From assembly GCA_047967505.1 (NCBI GenBank), contig CM106538.1: a DNA stretch of 64,000 bases; one strand, 5' to 3'. This DNA comes from Dipteris shenzhenensis. Its lineage: Eukaryota > Polypodiophyta > Polypodiopsida > Gleicheniales. Positions 1-10,504 of the stretch are shown one piece after another (the first letter of the stretch is position 1; each line of letters starts with the position of its first letter). The notes below the pieces were generated by a model, which worked only from the letters and a program-made list of their open reading frames with translations, was not told the origin of the DNA and searched no databases. Both the position numbers and the translations under genes were made by a program.

Positions 1-1450
1 GAAATGCTCCTCCGACTCAATCTCATGTGTGTCACATAATGTGCATATGTGCCTCTCCCTAAGCAAACCCTCAGCTATGCCACTCTCTATGCGAAGTCTA
101 TGTGAAGAGACCCGAAGCTGCCCAATAGAGATCCTCAATGAGTGGGATAGGTGGATTTGTGTATATCCGAGTGGGTCAATAAAACCCTCCGCTGTGACAC
201 GTAAACAATGATCCCTATAGAAGCTGAGCTTCACTGGAAGCTCGCTCGGTCCCAACAGGTCCGGAAAGTGTGTAGCTGCAAAAGATCCTCACTAATGACC
301 TAGTTGACCTCATGAGATGTGAAGGGAGGAAAAGGCACGTCAATGCTATACTGGAAGGGGGGGTCCGGGGAGTCGAGTCCCAGTCACTCAAACCATCTCT
401 CTGTGCGTGCAAACCAGCATCTCTGGTCACTTGCTGCTGCTGACAGTGCCATAAAGGAGGACAATGCTAGCCGCGGAACTCTACTGCATCTGGAAGTGTA
501 ATCTCTGTACCTCCTAACTCGAAATAGGTAAGTAATAACCTGAAATGCTGCATCAAGCTATAGTGGAGATGACCCAAACTCAGCCTGAATGATATGGTGA
601 GGAACTGATGGCTTACTGCTGCGAATCATCTATGATATCATAAGAACCTGTAGGTGCTCCACCCGAGTCCACTCTATATCCGACAGATCCGGCCCCCAAC
701 TAGAGCTGCCATACATCCCAGCTGGACGGACGAGGGAGTCAAAAAGTTAGACCTTGTCCGCGGGTCCTAGAAATGTGAGCGAAAGCACTGCCTCTCTAGT
801 CTGGCTAAAGAAGCGTATCATCTACTCAGTCGGGCCTGCATCACTAGTCTCATAGTATAGATAGGTCCAGAGAAGAGAACCGCTAGGTATGTATATGACG
901 AAACAATCTCCACCAACGACCCGCCGAAGGTGAACTGCTCCCGGTGCAAAGTGGCTCGAGATGTGTTGAAGATCCTGACCTTGGTTTTACCAAGGTTGAC
1001 CTTCAAATCATGGAAATCACAAAAGGACTGTAGTGCATCTAGGAAGATAAGAGTGCCACGTCATTCACGTATAACAAGATCTGGATCAAAGTGCTAGCAA
1101 GCATCCCTCCCCCCCAGTGTCTGCATAACTGTCTCAAGCTCATCAATGTAGAGGCCAAACAGGGTTGGTGATAAAGGACACCTTTGTTTGACCCCAATAG
1201 TACTCATGATCTCATCTGTCCATCCAAACCCTATCCAAACTCTGCCTGAGACCCGCTCGTAAAGTGCCATGACAGCCCAAATGATCTCCTAGTCAAAACC
1301 CAAGTCCTGCAAAGGCTGATGAGGCGGGCTCTCGAAACCGTATCAAAGGCTTTGCGAAAATCCACAAAGCAGTAATAAATCCTCTGTTTCCATGCCCTCG
1401 CCTCCTCAATGATACACCTAAGTGATCCATGGTCCCATGATCACGTAGCG
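1..1450 (-). pseudogene. LINE copy 1 ORF2: reverse transcriptase core and zf-RVT tail
   Basis: Read on the minus strand, this is the RT part of a LINE ORF2, which would copy element RNA at a nicked target. About 1390-1300 gives VDFRKAFDTVSRARLI (RT motif A region); about 1190-1130 gives KQRCPLSPTLFGLYIDEL (motif B region). The motif C box at 1060-1071 reads YVND instead of YADD, a change at the catalytic Asp. The stretch 1006-818 encodes KVNLGKTKV and VEIVSSYTYL, the thumb-side signature of plant LINEs. Bases 1-55 encode a Cys-rich CTLCD...EEHF motif of the zinc-binding domain found after LINE RTs. Several stops and shifts interrupt it. The call rests on the motifs and on the two sibling copies in this window. 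Confidence 0.82.
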
Positions 1451-2264
1451 TCTCTGGTTCGTTCGGGAGGTGGTTTTTGGTTTCGAATCTAAGTTGACGG
1501 CATAAAGCCTTGCACTCATCATCGTACCAGCTATTACAAGGGACGGTCCCAGGTGGTGGTGGAGCGAGTAGTGTGAGGAAAAGCGTTAAATGAAGTCTCG
1601 TGTAGTGAGCGGGTGACTAAAGTAGCACGGTCCTCTAGTAAGGGTATATGTGAAGTATGTAAAGGCAAGCTAAATATATAAGCGAAAGGTTGCGGTCGAA
1701 ATGTATGTCATGATAAGTGGTGTGAGTGATCTGTGGTGTGGGAGGTACCGTGAGATGGGGTGTAGAAAGAGGTATGTGTGATCAGCCTCAGGAGGACAGG
1801 CTGCGACAGTAAAACCAATGATACAAGAGGTGAAGGTAGAGGATCCCATGATGTAATCAACAACACTAGAGCCCCCTCCATGTGGGAAGCAGGTAAAACT
1901 ACTTGAAAAGGGCCATCTATCAAGACCATTATAAATAATATCATGCATTCTTCCTAGATCTAACAAGGCCTGCCCGTAAGATGTGACCGGAGCTCGTCTA
2001 TTAGCTCAAACTCGCATCATACCTACGTCCTCAAGATCAATGTCTGGCAGTAAAATGGAATCGTCTTTGAAGTCGATAAGTGGTACCTGACGAACCCCTG
2101 TCCTTGCGTTGAAGTCCCTAACCAAGAGGACTTCCCCGCGGCTCAAGAAATCGACAATGTCCTGGTATAGAGCTGCATATGGTGATGTCTCCGTCTCCTC
2201 TCGGACATCCTAATCAAAGTGTGAGGTCTCGGGGCGGAAGTTGTAACCGGCCTTTGATCACAAA
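1451..2264 (-). pseudogene. LINE copy 1 ORF2: linker and C-terminal half of APE endonuclease
   Basis: The minus strand encodes the second half of an apurinic-type endonuclease and the linker to RT. Visible motifs in order are ETSPYAALYQDIVDFLSRGE (about 2190-2130), DFNARTG (the Asp/Asn metal-site motif, near 2115), IIYNGL and SVVDYIMGS (about 1935-1850), then a PEADHTYLF block where DH stands for the catalytic Asp-His pair. Further down, near 1540-1500, NSWYDDECKALCRQLR matches the linker between endonuclease and RT. About 200 bases of the expected RT N-terminus are missing between the linker and the RT core, so there is an internal deletion as well as point decay. Confidence 0.75.
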
Positions 2265-2432
2265 GGGCAGTGTAATTGTCTCTACTATCTCACAAAACTG
2301 AAAATATAGCCAACTTGAAACATTGTATTTGTCCACAAACAAAGCTCTGGGGCAGTGTAATTGTCTCTACTATCTCACAAAACTGAAAATATAGCCAACT
2401 TGAAACATTGTATTTGTCCACAAACAAAACTC
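2265..2432. repeat. 85 bp tandem duplication
   Basis: The 85 bases starting GGGCAGTGTAATTGTC at 2265 are repeated almost perfectly from 2350. The copies differ only near their 3' edges (AAAGCTCTGG against AAAACTCAGA). The high identity indicates a recent event. Confidence 0.92.
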
Positions 2433-3850
2433 AGAGCATAAAACTTCACTGCATAGCATCATTGAACCATTTAACAAAGGGAGGCTAGAATGCCCCTACT
2501 CAGAAGCATGAAGAGTGACACCTGTTGGCCCCAACACTTGGTGCCCCTTGCGGTATCTATTTCATTACTGGTTAGCTCAAAAAATACAAAGGGACTCCCT
2601 TTAAGAGCTCACCCGCAGGTGCAACCCAGTACAATGCCAACCCGTGGCTGTGCTAGTGACCAACTCCCAGTGCTATTCGTTTGGTTCCTCTCAGTAGCCA
2701 TGCATAACACCAGTAGACCAACCTGACAGCATGCCAAGCAATGCATTCACACATATCCAAGCCATTACTGAGCCCAAGTCTAGCCACTGCACCCCCAGGA
2801 AGAGAGTATCACAACCAGTGCCCCAATCCTCGCCTAGGCCAATGGCAGGGCATCAAACAGAAACTCAGTAAGAATGGCAGCAGCATAGAGTAGGAACAGA
2901 AAATGAGAATTCAGCCAGCAGAAAGAGCTTGTTTCAGCCCGGAACAGCTCCAGAAGTAGGTTGAATAGCAGACAGCAAACTCTGGTAGGAGGGAGCTGCC
3001 TATGAGTGTCTTCCAGCACCAGAAAAGATCAAAAAAGAGAGCATCCAGCAATCTGTAGCAAATCCGCCATGAATGTGTCCACCAGAATGGAGTTTTCAGC
3101 CAACAAACACCTCAAAACTCAGTGCGCCTTGCACCAGACAGAGGCCAAGACTGAGGCGTCCAAGAATATGGCTTCGGAATCAAGAAAGGGAGACTTCTGT
3201 CGTGAAGAAAGTCAAGAAAAGCTTCAAAAGTGGCCCAGACTGGAGGCGTCCAGGTCCAAGATGCATGCCAGCAACAGAAAGCGCCAAGGGGAGGAGAACT
3301 ATCATGAAGAAAGCTTGAAAATCGACTTCAGCCAGCAAGAGGGAGGCTGCGAAAATCCGTCATGAAGAGAATGAGGCTGCTCTGGTAGGGGAGAAGTCTC
3401 AAATCAGCAAGGAAGGGAAAGGAAGGGCTCCAAGGCCTTCCAGGGGTGACACCTAGGTGCCACAAGGCAAGCAGAGAAGCCACATGCAGACACATGTACA
3501 AAGTGTGCTAGCTAGATGTTAAGATTGCGTTCCATAAGATTTTTTATATCACGATCAGACGAAATGTGTACCAGGTCAGATGGCACACTATGACCCTAAT
3601 GCTTGGGAACCAATGACCCTAATTTGTAGGATCTCTAGAAGGTCAATTTTTAAAGAATGACCCCACTGAACCAAACCAATGACCTTAGAAATTGAAACCA
3701 CTCTAATAGCACCAAGAGTTGCACTTATTGCACATGAAATCATAGGTACCTTTTAAGCATTAACTAAGGCCCCTAGCCTAGTACCCTAGGCTCAATTCAG
3801 TGACGGTTAGTTTAGACACTTCACCATCACCACCACGTCCCTGTGACAAA
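2265..3850. mobile_element. Unclassified insertion splitting the LINE endonuclease
   Basis: The two halves of the endonuclease reading flank this stretch: the N-terminal half ends near 3850 and the C-terminal half resumes at 2264. I infer that about 1.6 kb was inserted here. It begins with an 85 bp tandem duplication. It also holds loosely repetitive sequence (repeated GCCAGCA, GGCGTCCA and CATGAAGA words) with an open but unrecognised frame at 3006-3365. No terminal inverted repeat or clear target-site duplication was found by eye, so its class is open. It could be a non-autonomous DNA transposon, an LTR remnant or several pieces. Confidence 0.5.
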
Positions 3851-4215
3851 AAGAAACATACTGCAATGAACAAATCCCGGCTGCCTGTGTGTCGGATCTA
3901 GATCCAGAGAAATCTGGAGTGTGTACCTCTCCGCTGTACTGAGGTGGTCCCCAAAAGAGCGCATGTGTAAAAAACTACTACCCCTCCTCATCCTCGTACT
4001 CCCCGTGTGTACCTTGTCTCATCTTTGTAAGCAAACTCCCATGTGTACCCCTTGACTTCTAGTAGTGGGCGCTCTGGACTCTGATGTGTCTCTGTATAAA
4101 AGACTATGTCACAACCAGTATAAGATTCCAAGAAGTACTTTAGTTCTAACCATAAGGTTCCATTACAATTCCAAATGGTACAAGACAGGGTCTCAGTATG
4201 GTGAGTCTCATAGAC
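3851..4215 (-). pseudogene. LINE copy 1 ORF2: N-terminal half of APE endonuclease
   Basis: The minus strand from about 4190 reads CTIWNCNG, then LELKYFLESYTGCDIVF, then YTETHQ (the catalytic Glu motif is normally TETH or NETR) and EVKGYTWE (3950-4120 region). This is the standard start of a LINE endonuclease: W-N strand, helix, Glu motif and G-Y-x-W. A possible continuation toward 3850 is too decayed to follow with confidence. The reading connects logically to the block at 2264. Confidence is moderate because identity to the family is judged by motif only. Confidence 0.62.
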
Positions 4216-4586
4216 CCCGCCTCCCTATGTGCGAGGAGAGGCAGATGTGCAACGGGGGCCTGTAAGGAGTCGTCCATCTTGAACTACCGCCCAATTCCCA
4301 TCCTTGTGGGCCTAATCCCGCTGCTGTATCAAAGTGCACCTCTCCTCGACCTGTAAGGGGGTGAGATCCTCATCCATGGATATCGATGGCTGCTCCTGTA
4401 AGACTGATCTACGCCGTAGAGCTGAGAGTCGTGCATGAGTATCATGGAATCATATGATGAGGGGCTTCTCTCGATTGGGATCTCTCCCTACCCACCATGC
4501 CCTCTTAATCCTATGCTCAACTACCCCAAGACTAGTGGCCACAAATACAGTCGCATCGCTCATCGGTGTAGCCTCGGTGCGTGGAA
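4216..4586. other. Unassigned sequence between LINE copy 1 and Copia-1
   Basis: No gene, repeat or terminal signal is recognised. It may hold the LINE 5' region and the original insertion site of Copia-1. Confidence 0.4.
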
Positions 4587-4768
4587 TGTAAGAACGGAGA
4601 GAGGAAGAGGTGAGAGCAGGAGAGCAAGAGAGCAACACACAGTTGAATTGAAAAGGATAAGAAAGCTTTGGTTAGGGGGAAAAACCTCTAAATGAGGAAA
4701 AAGTGCCCCTAACCCACTTATTCGTCATGCATTGGTCGTTGCCATGAATTATGTCTATAATTCCAACA
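4587..4768 (-). repeat. Copia-1 3' LTR (proposed)
   Basis: On the minus strand the sequence after the polypurine tract starts TGTTGGAATTATAG at 4768, and a matching ...TTCTTACA end lies at 4587, giving a 182 bp TG...CA unit. The start is well supported by the adjacent purine tract. The outer end is a choice, since no second LTR is present to compare. Confidence 0.55.
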
Positions 4769-4777
4769 CCCCCCTAC
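4769..4777 (-). promoter_or_regulatory. Polypurine tract of Copia-1
   Basis: The minus strand reads GTAGGGGGG directly before the TGTTGG start of the LTR, the usual position of the plus-strand primer. It also sits just downstream of the RNase H coding end. Confidence 0.7.
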
Positions 4778-4808
4778 AGTGCCAATGTGATGATGTACAA
4801 GGAAATGA

Positions 4809-5875
4809 TCAATCACCAAAAGGACATAAGTTCAAGGCACTCCGAAATGCCTCAAACTTCTCACGAGGAAGTGCTTTAGTGAACATGTCTGCAACATTGT
4901 CATGTGTGGACACGTAGATCATACTGATCTCCCCTGCATGCAACTTCTCTCTAACATAGCGATAGTAAACCTCAATGTGCTTCGTGCGAGCATGGAACAT
5001 AGGATTCTTAGCCACTGCTATAGCACTCTAACTATCAGTGAGAATTGGAGAAGGACCCTCCAATAAGAGATGAAGATCAGCAAACAAACGGCGCAGCCAA
5101 ACATACTCAACTGTTGCTATGAAAGCTGCCCTGTCCTCAGCTTCACATGAGGAGGTAGCCACAATAGTTTGTTTCTTGCTCAACCAAGAAATGCAAGCAT
5201 CACCCAAAAAGAAACAATTCCCACTTGTGGACTACCTTGTATCATAATCTCCAACCCAATCAGAGTCACTGTAAGCACGCATTTGCAAGTCACCCCCCTA
5301 AGAAACATCAAGCCATAAGACTTAAGTGCCTTGCAAGTAACTGAAAATGCGTTTTACAGCCTGCCAATGGGAAGTCTTCAAGCTATGCATATATCTGCTC
5401 ACTTGTGAAACCACAAAATGAATGTCAAGCCGAGTATTGCACAAGTAAATGAGGCATCCAACTGCCTGGTTGTAAAATGTGGCATCAACCGATTCACCTC
5501 CTCCATACATGGTAAGCTTCAGCCTTGGCTCCTTGGAAATGGCTGTAGGCTTGTAATCTTGCATCTTGAACCGATCCAAAAGCTTTTGCACATACTTGGA
5601 TTGAGACATAATGATGCCACGACTTTCTTGTATGAACTAGATCCCCAAATAAAAATGAAGCATGCCCAAATCTGACATGTCAAAAGTAGCTCTCAACTCT
5701 GAAGCGTGGAGGTTGCTTTACATAAACCTCTTCCAACAAGTCTCCATTAAGAAATGCTGTTTTTATATCCAACCGATATACATTCCCATCAAAATGTGCA
5801 GCCATGGCTTTAACTGATCTGATGGTAGTCATCCTGGAAGTAGGAGCAAATGTCTCCTCATAATCAATGCATCCA
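4809..5875 (-). pseudogene. Copia-1 reverse transcriptase and RNase H
   Basis: The 3' end of a Copia polyprotein. At 5015-4809 the minus strand gives NPMFHARTKHIEV, then YVSTHDNVADMFTKALP, the RNase H C-terminal signature. At 5609-5322 it gives YVQKLLDRFKMQDYKP and AVGCLIYLCNTRLDIHFVV (RT thumb/connection). At about 5870-5760 it gives DYEETFAPTSRM and DIKTAFLNGDL (RT N-terminal motifs). At least three frameshifts are needed to join these. The RT region between 5610 and 5760 is poorly preserved and the YVDD box is not visible. Confidence 0.85.
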
Positions 5876-6080
5876 ACCTATCTGCAAGTGCCTGAAAACG
5901 TGCGGTATCTACAGCTGAAATATTTCTAGGGCAACAATTAATGCCTCCATTCTTTATTCTCAATAAATGATTCCGCACTCGGTCTGAGCCTCCTGATTTT
6001 TCTTCACCGCAATACAGACAATCCCACTTTTGTGATCCTCCTTTTGACTTGTCATAGATGCGTCCAGGTGTCACCTCCTT
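5876..6080 (-). pseudogene. BED zinc-finger segment of a hAT-type transposase
   Basis: The minus-strand frame below 6080 gives WDCLYCGEEKSGG, then RVRNHLLRIKNGGINCCP. This is the Cys2...His-Cys pattern of a BED finger (W-x-C-x2-C, then R-x-x-x-H-L and G-x-x-x-C), the DNA-binding N-terminus of hAT transposases. The frame opens after a TGA at about 6081 without a good ATG and fuses into Copia sequence at about 5876, so it is a fragment. A host BED-finger gene is less likely given the setting. Confidence 0.65.
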
Positions 6081-6659
6081 TCACCACTCGGATTTGTGGT
6101 CTTGGTCAAGGCCATGGGGAGGAGCCATTGAGAAGAGGGGGGGCTGAGAGAAGTGGGCTGAGAGAAGATGGAGAGAGGAGAGAATGGGGGCCTGGAGGGG
6201 GCTGAGAGACTAGAAGGGAGTGGAGGGAAGGGGGTTGGAGAGAGTAGAAGGGAGCGGAGGGAAGGGGGTTGAGGGAGTAGAGAAAGAGAGAGATGGGAGT
6301 CGAGAAAGTTAGGAGGAGGGGGAGATGGAGGGCTGAGGCAAGGAGGGAGGGTGGAGTAGTTGGAGGGCTCAAGCAAGGAGGGAGAGTGAAGTAGTGAAGG
6401 CTGGAGCAGCAAAGGGGGGTAGCGGGAATGGCACGAGAAGATGAGGTGGGAGGAAGAGCTGCCCGTCGGGACTTTTAGCTAGGTCATAACCCGGAACACC
6501 AGGATTAGGGTAGAAACGCCACCGGAACGGCGTTCTTTGGTAACATGTCCCCAAGGGACGTTCCGAACACGTTCCAGACGTTCCCTGGGCCTCTCCTTTC
6601 TGGAACGGCGTTCTAGGCCTTCCGAATGCTGGAACGCCGTTCCCTGGTAACTATGTTGT
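5876..6659 (-). mobile_element. hAT-like fragment with BED zinc finger, inserted in Copia-1
   Basis: Copia RT coding stops at about 5875 and Copia inter-domain sequence resumes near 6660. In between, the minus strand encodes a BED finger, and the high-coordinate end has at least six copies of GGAACG or CGTTCC within about 140 bp (6513-6650). Dense short subterminal motifs are a known trait of hAT elements, where the transposase binds. The right edge reads GCCGTTCCCTG, which resembles an inverted CAGGG-type hAT terminus. The opposite terminus and the TSD were not found, and some Copia sequence is missing, so the element is probably truncated or the junction rearranged. Confidence 0.5.
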
Positions 6660-6799
6660 GGAGGAACTAAATCAGCTTGAGGCTAAAATCCGGGCATGTG
6701 AATCAAGAGGGACTCGATGTAAATCCTGATTTTCAGCATGCATATCAGCTCCAGAACCCAAAGCAATGGGTAATAAACCTTCAAAGACATCAATAGAGC

Positions 6800-7888
6800 T
6801 CAAGTAGGTGGCATCTCAAATTCAGCATGTGTATGAGCTGAATTTTCAAAAAATATCACACCTCTACTAACAAAGATCTTGCGTGTAGCAAGATCATAGA
6901 GACAATATGCTTTGCTTTCCGTGCTATACCCAACAAAAATACATTTGAGTGCCTTGTCTTCCAGCATATGACGAAACTCTTTGGGCACATGGGCATATGC
7001 AACACAACCAAAAACATGGAAATGATTCACTGAAGGCTTCTTTCCATACCAAGCTTCATATGGTGTCATAGTTTTCAAAGCCTTCGTGGGAACACGATTC
7101 AAGACATAATTGGCACACATGAGACCTTCAAGCCAAAATTTGTGAGGCAATATCTTGCTCGTAAGCATGCATCTATCCATCTCCATAAGAGAGCGATTTT
7201 TCCTCTCAGTTGAAGGATCCTGCTGAGGAGTAAGCCTCACTCTCAGCTGAAGGATTCTGCTGAGGAGTAAGCCTCACTGTAAGCTGATGATGAGTGCCCT
7301 TAGGCTTACTGTATGCTGATGATGAATGCCCTTTTCCAGCAAATAAGCCTTAAATGCATGAGAAATATACTCCCCCCCTCTATCTCTGCAAAGTGTCTGT
7401 ACCTTGAGCCTTGTCTCATTTTCAACTTTGGCAACAAAATGTCGAAAATTGAGAAACACGTCAGATTTTGCCTTTATACCATACACCCAAGTGTATCTCG
7501 AATAGTCATCAATAAAGGTGACAAAATACAAGTAACCACCGAAGGCAGGAGTCCTCATGGGACCACAGACATCACTGTGAATGAGCTGTAGCTTACGGGC
7601 AGCTCTTACTGCACCATCTTTCTTGAAGGAAAACCTATGCATCTTGCCAAGTATGCATCCTTCACATGTATAAGGCGGGGGTGACTCCAAAAGAGAGAAG
7701 GCATCAACCATTTGAAACTTTTGAAGTGTCATCAAACTGTCAAAATTCGTATGCCCATATCTAACATGCCATAACTCTGCATTCTGCATAGCAATAGTGG
7801 GAGTAGAAACTGCAAGCGCATGATCTGGTCTTTTCTCAAAAACATCAAGCTGAAAAAGACCACGAAACAGTGTGCTAGATAGTCTCAA
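6800..7888 (-). pseudogene. Copia-1 integrase
   Basis: The minus strand from 7888 gives the pre-integrase zinc motif (LWHVRYGHTNFDSL, then CEGCILGK), then IHSDVCGPM (first catalytic Asp), VTFIDDYSRYTWVYG and CRDRGGEYIS (second Asp region). After a shift at about 7275 it continues with STERKNRSLMEM (catalytic Glu), YVLNRVPTKAL, TPYEAWYGKKP and FVGYSTESKAY. This is a rather well preserved GAG-pre-integrase and rve domain. The break between the Asp and Glu motifs coincides with a local tandem duplication. Confidence 0.9.
7205..7325. repeat. Local tandem duplications inside Copia-1 integrase
   Basis: Two adjacent duplicated units are visible: TGAAGGATYCTGCTGAGGAG followed by TAAGCCTCACT occurs twice (about 7211 and 7249), and GCTGATGATGARTGCCCTT occurs twice (about 7284 and 7315). 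They break the integrase frame just before the catalytic Glu segment. Confidence 0.85.
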
Positions 7889-7909
7889 GGCATAATCATC
7901 TTCTCTGTC

Positions 7910-8711
7910 TCAAACTGCACACTTGTCATCCTCAAAGACAACCTTTATTGAGAGAGGACACTGAAAGCAAATTTGTCTTGATTCCACGCATATAAAGCAC
8001 ATCATGAATTCTGAAATTTGTGCCATCTGTGGCTGTAAGCACAATCTCACCAATACCACGAACTGAATAAGAAGAATCATTTGCACAAGACACCCTTTTT
8101 CTAGCAAGTGGTGGATGCAGAGAATCAAACAAACACTTCCTAGGAGTGATATGTTAGGTGGTGCCACTATCAAAATACCAATTATTCAATGTCTCATTGA
8201 CATAGAAAGTGCATGCATCCTTAGATGGGTCATAACTGCAAGTCAAAAAACCATAATCATCCTCCTCAAAGGTGGCTGTAACATCAGGGACAGCCACACT
8301 ACTATCATGACTGCAAATCAAAAAGGCATATTCCTCTTCCACCAAATTGGTTATAGCATCACCTTCATGTGCATGAGAGGCTAATGTATCCGAGACAACC
8401 ATACTGGAATCTTTCTTCTTCTCCTTGGCAAGCCTTTTCCTACATTCATCAATGTAATGACCTAGCTTGTTGCAGTAATGACATCTCCCCATTTTCTTGG
8501 GCTTCTCTGCATTACTCTTAGCCTTTTGTGAAGGCTGTCCAGAATCAGCCTTAGACTCATTTGCAGGCTGATTTGTATGCTGCTTCCCTTTTACCCTTGG
8601 CTTGAACTTGGAAAACATGGCATGTTCACTTGCACGTGTGGCCATATTTTTCCATGTCTGCTCTTCCTGCAACAAAAGCCCTATCAACTCATGAAATGTG
8701 AGAGGTTGCCA
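7910..8711 (-). pseudogene. Copia-1 gag C-terminus and protease
   Basis: From about 8700 the minus strand encodes a gag tail rich in Lys and Gln with one zinc knuckle (CHYCNKLGHYIDEC, CX2CX4HX4C), then NNWYFDSGTT, the Asp-Ser-Gly active site of a Copia protease (about 8190-8155). Next come LLTATD-like and LYMRGIKTNLLSVSSL blocks (8050-7940), which follow the protease in Copia. A frame change lies between the active site and the latter. The gag N-terminus (UBN2 region) is absent because an LTR of another family starts at 8712. Confidence 0.85.
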
Positions 8712-8914
8712 TGTTGAGAGATCACGCTCAACATCCTGTGATCATATGTGCATAGCACCATCATGTGATCATATGTGCATAACACTAACCCAATAGAGTG
8801 CTATAAAGGAAAGGGTTAGATGCCCTAACCCTAAATGGGTTTGTATATATTCTACATTTTCAACTAAATCTAGTGTACAGTTAGTCATTAGTGATGTGCT
8901 CTCTAGCTGTGCCT
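8712..8914 (+). repeat. LTR-A fragment (copy 1)
   Basis: It starts TGTTGAGAGATCACGCTCAAC and matches the LTR-A copies at 30388-30644 (minus) and 43726-43950 (plus). Shared features include CTATAAAGGAAAGGGTTAG, a CCCTAACCCTAAA stretch and GTTTGTATATATTCTAC. CTATAAAGG may serve as a TATA-like element. Homology stops near 8914, where sequence of the Copia-2 type begins, so the 3' end is missing. Confidence 0.8.
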
Positions 8915-9734
8915 GCATACCTCTTGCTAAGCACAGTGCCACATCATCACTGCATGTGACTCATAGTGCCACATCATCACATCACATTTTTACTCTTTTT
9001 TTACCCCTCCACCTAGATCAAGCCGTATCTCTTGATCCAAGAGGAATTTAAGGGTGCTACAAAAAGGCGAAATGATCGGTTTTTTGTGCTCTACGCGCTC
9101 GTCACATCACACACACATTTTGACGCACGTATCACTCACTTTTAAGCCTTGCCGACAAATCCACTTCCTACACGCACATCAGCCTCTACATCGATGCATC
9201 TGACCCAACACATAAAAAGAACCAAAGAAAAGAAATTATTTGCTATTCTTTCATCGATCGACGGTTGGTATAGATCTAGATCAGAGTAGACTAGATCGCC
9301 ATAGAGGGGATGCTTTGAATTTCCCCAAGTTGCCAATCTAAGCCATGCCCAAATTTCCAGACTAGTTTCTACTCGGAGTCAGTTCCTACGCTCACATACG
9401 GTTTCACATCATCATCACATTACCTAAAACATGGCATTCATCAGTTCAGTGACCAGACTTCAGAGTGTTCTCAGAGGCATTGATCAGTGGACAGATAGCA
9501 CATGATTTGATTCCACACGCACATGCCATCATTGTAAAGCCTATTTGGCTATTTCACGGCATTGTGCACATCATTTCAGCCTTGTAAAGCCTCTTGGCTA
9601 TTCCTGGCATCATTTGCCACAAGCCTTGTAATTCAGATCGGATTATATATATTAAAGTTCTACCTTCACCGACAATTCAGATTTCACTTGCCACAGTCAG
9701 TGTTTTGCAGTTGATTCAGACAGTGATTTTGACA
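8915..9734 (+). mobile_element. Leader or LTR sequence of Copia-2
   Basis: About 800 bases run parallel to 45390-46215, for example GCCGTATCTCTTGATCCAAG, GACAAATCCACTTC, GATCTAGATCAGAGTAG and GCCTTGTAAAGCCTCTTGG. Both copies precede the same gag gene, so this is the 5' LTR or leader of one Copia family. I could not fix an LTR boundary or a primer-binding site. Confidence 0.65.
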
Positions 9735-10504
9735 GATAGAATGGGATAAGATAGATAAGTATGCATATCATCTGATCAAGCAGAATGTGCAAGATGTCAT
9801 GCTAGGACGGCTCAACACTGTCAAGACATCAAAAGAAGCATGGGATATGTTCGTAGCCCTCTATGAGTCCAAGAACACTTCCACGATTCCCACACCGAGA
9901 AACCAAATCAACCAGAGTTTCCGCGACAATAGCGAAACCGGTGATGCTTATGTACAACGGATCAAAGACTACAACAATCAACTCGCAACAGCATGAGAGA
10001 CCATGAATCCAGCAAAAATGGTTCAAGTCATCCTAAATGGACTAGGAGAGGGATACGAGAATCTAGTCCAGAGTATTGCCATCCAATGGCAAATTTCAAA
10101 ACTTGAAGAAGTTCAGTCAGTCTTACTTTGTGAAGAACTCAAGAAGCAATCCATTCATGCATGCAAAGGTCATTCTAATGATCAAGCATTCACAGCTTCA
10201 GATAGAAGCAGAGGCAGAGGCAGAGGCAGATCATTCCAGCGAAGTGGTCATCATCAGCAACACAGTCATCAACAAAGTCAACATAATCCTTAGCAACATC
10301 AAAATCAATAAAGAGAAAATCATTCCAATCGAGAAAGATTTTATTCAGTGCAACAACTGTCATAAGTTTGGACACTATGAAAGAGATTGCCGCAAGAAGC
10401 AGTACGACCAAGGTGCTCAATTGCCTAAAGTAGGAGCGTTTCTGCAAGGCATGGCCAACATTTACATTTTTCACGAATCGAGTAATATTGCATTTACCCA
10501 ATAG
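9735..10504 (+). pseudogene. Copia-2 gag
   Basis: A UBN2-type gag fragment. The plus strand reads NVQDVMLGRLN, SKEAWDMFVALYES, then YVQRIKDYNNQLATA, a stop, and MNPAKMVQVILNGLGEGYENL, followed by an Arg/Gly-Ser stretch (DRSRGRGRGRSFQRSG). After a frameshift there is a zinc knuckle CNNCHKFGHYERDC at about 10340-10390. The N-terminal 90 or so residues are missing compared with the sibling at 46217. No protease, integrase or RT follows, so only a gag piece remains. Confidence 0.82.

Larger units (their letters stand above)
1..4215 (-). mobile_element. LINE copy 1 (L1-like, decayed, split by an insertion, cut by window edge)
   Basis: A non-LTR retrotransposon on the minus strand is recognised from three blocks in the right order: the N-terminal half of an APE-type endonuclease (3851-4215), the C-terminal half of the same domain (1670-2264) and the reverse transcriptase down to a zinc-binding tail that reaches base 1. 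The blocks are separated by foreign sequence at about 2265-3850. Two relatives occur at 15850-19138 (plus) and 29620-32640 (minus). The ORF has many stops and frameshifts, so it is not functional as it stands. Its 3' end lies outside the window. Confidence 0.8.
4587..8711 (-). mobile_element. Copia-1, decayed Ty1/Copia retrotransposon with nested hAT-like piece
   Basis: The minus strand carries the order expected of Ty1/Copia: gag zinc knuckle, protease, integrase, reverse transcriptase, RNase H, polypurine tract and 3' LTR (8711 down to 4587). The 5' LTR and the N-terminal part of gag are missing. The right end abuts an LTR of another family at 8712. A BED zinc-finger fragment lies between integrase and RT. 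Multiple frameshifts make it a dead copy. Confidence 0.85.

Noticed and set aside
6071-6554. Pro/Ser-rich minus frames next to the BED segment
   Set aside because: Purine-rich G/A tract read as Pro/Ser/Leu codons; no start context, no family, overlapping frames equally open.
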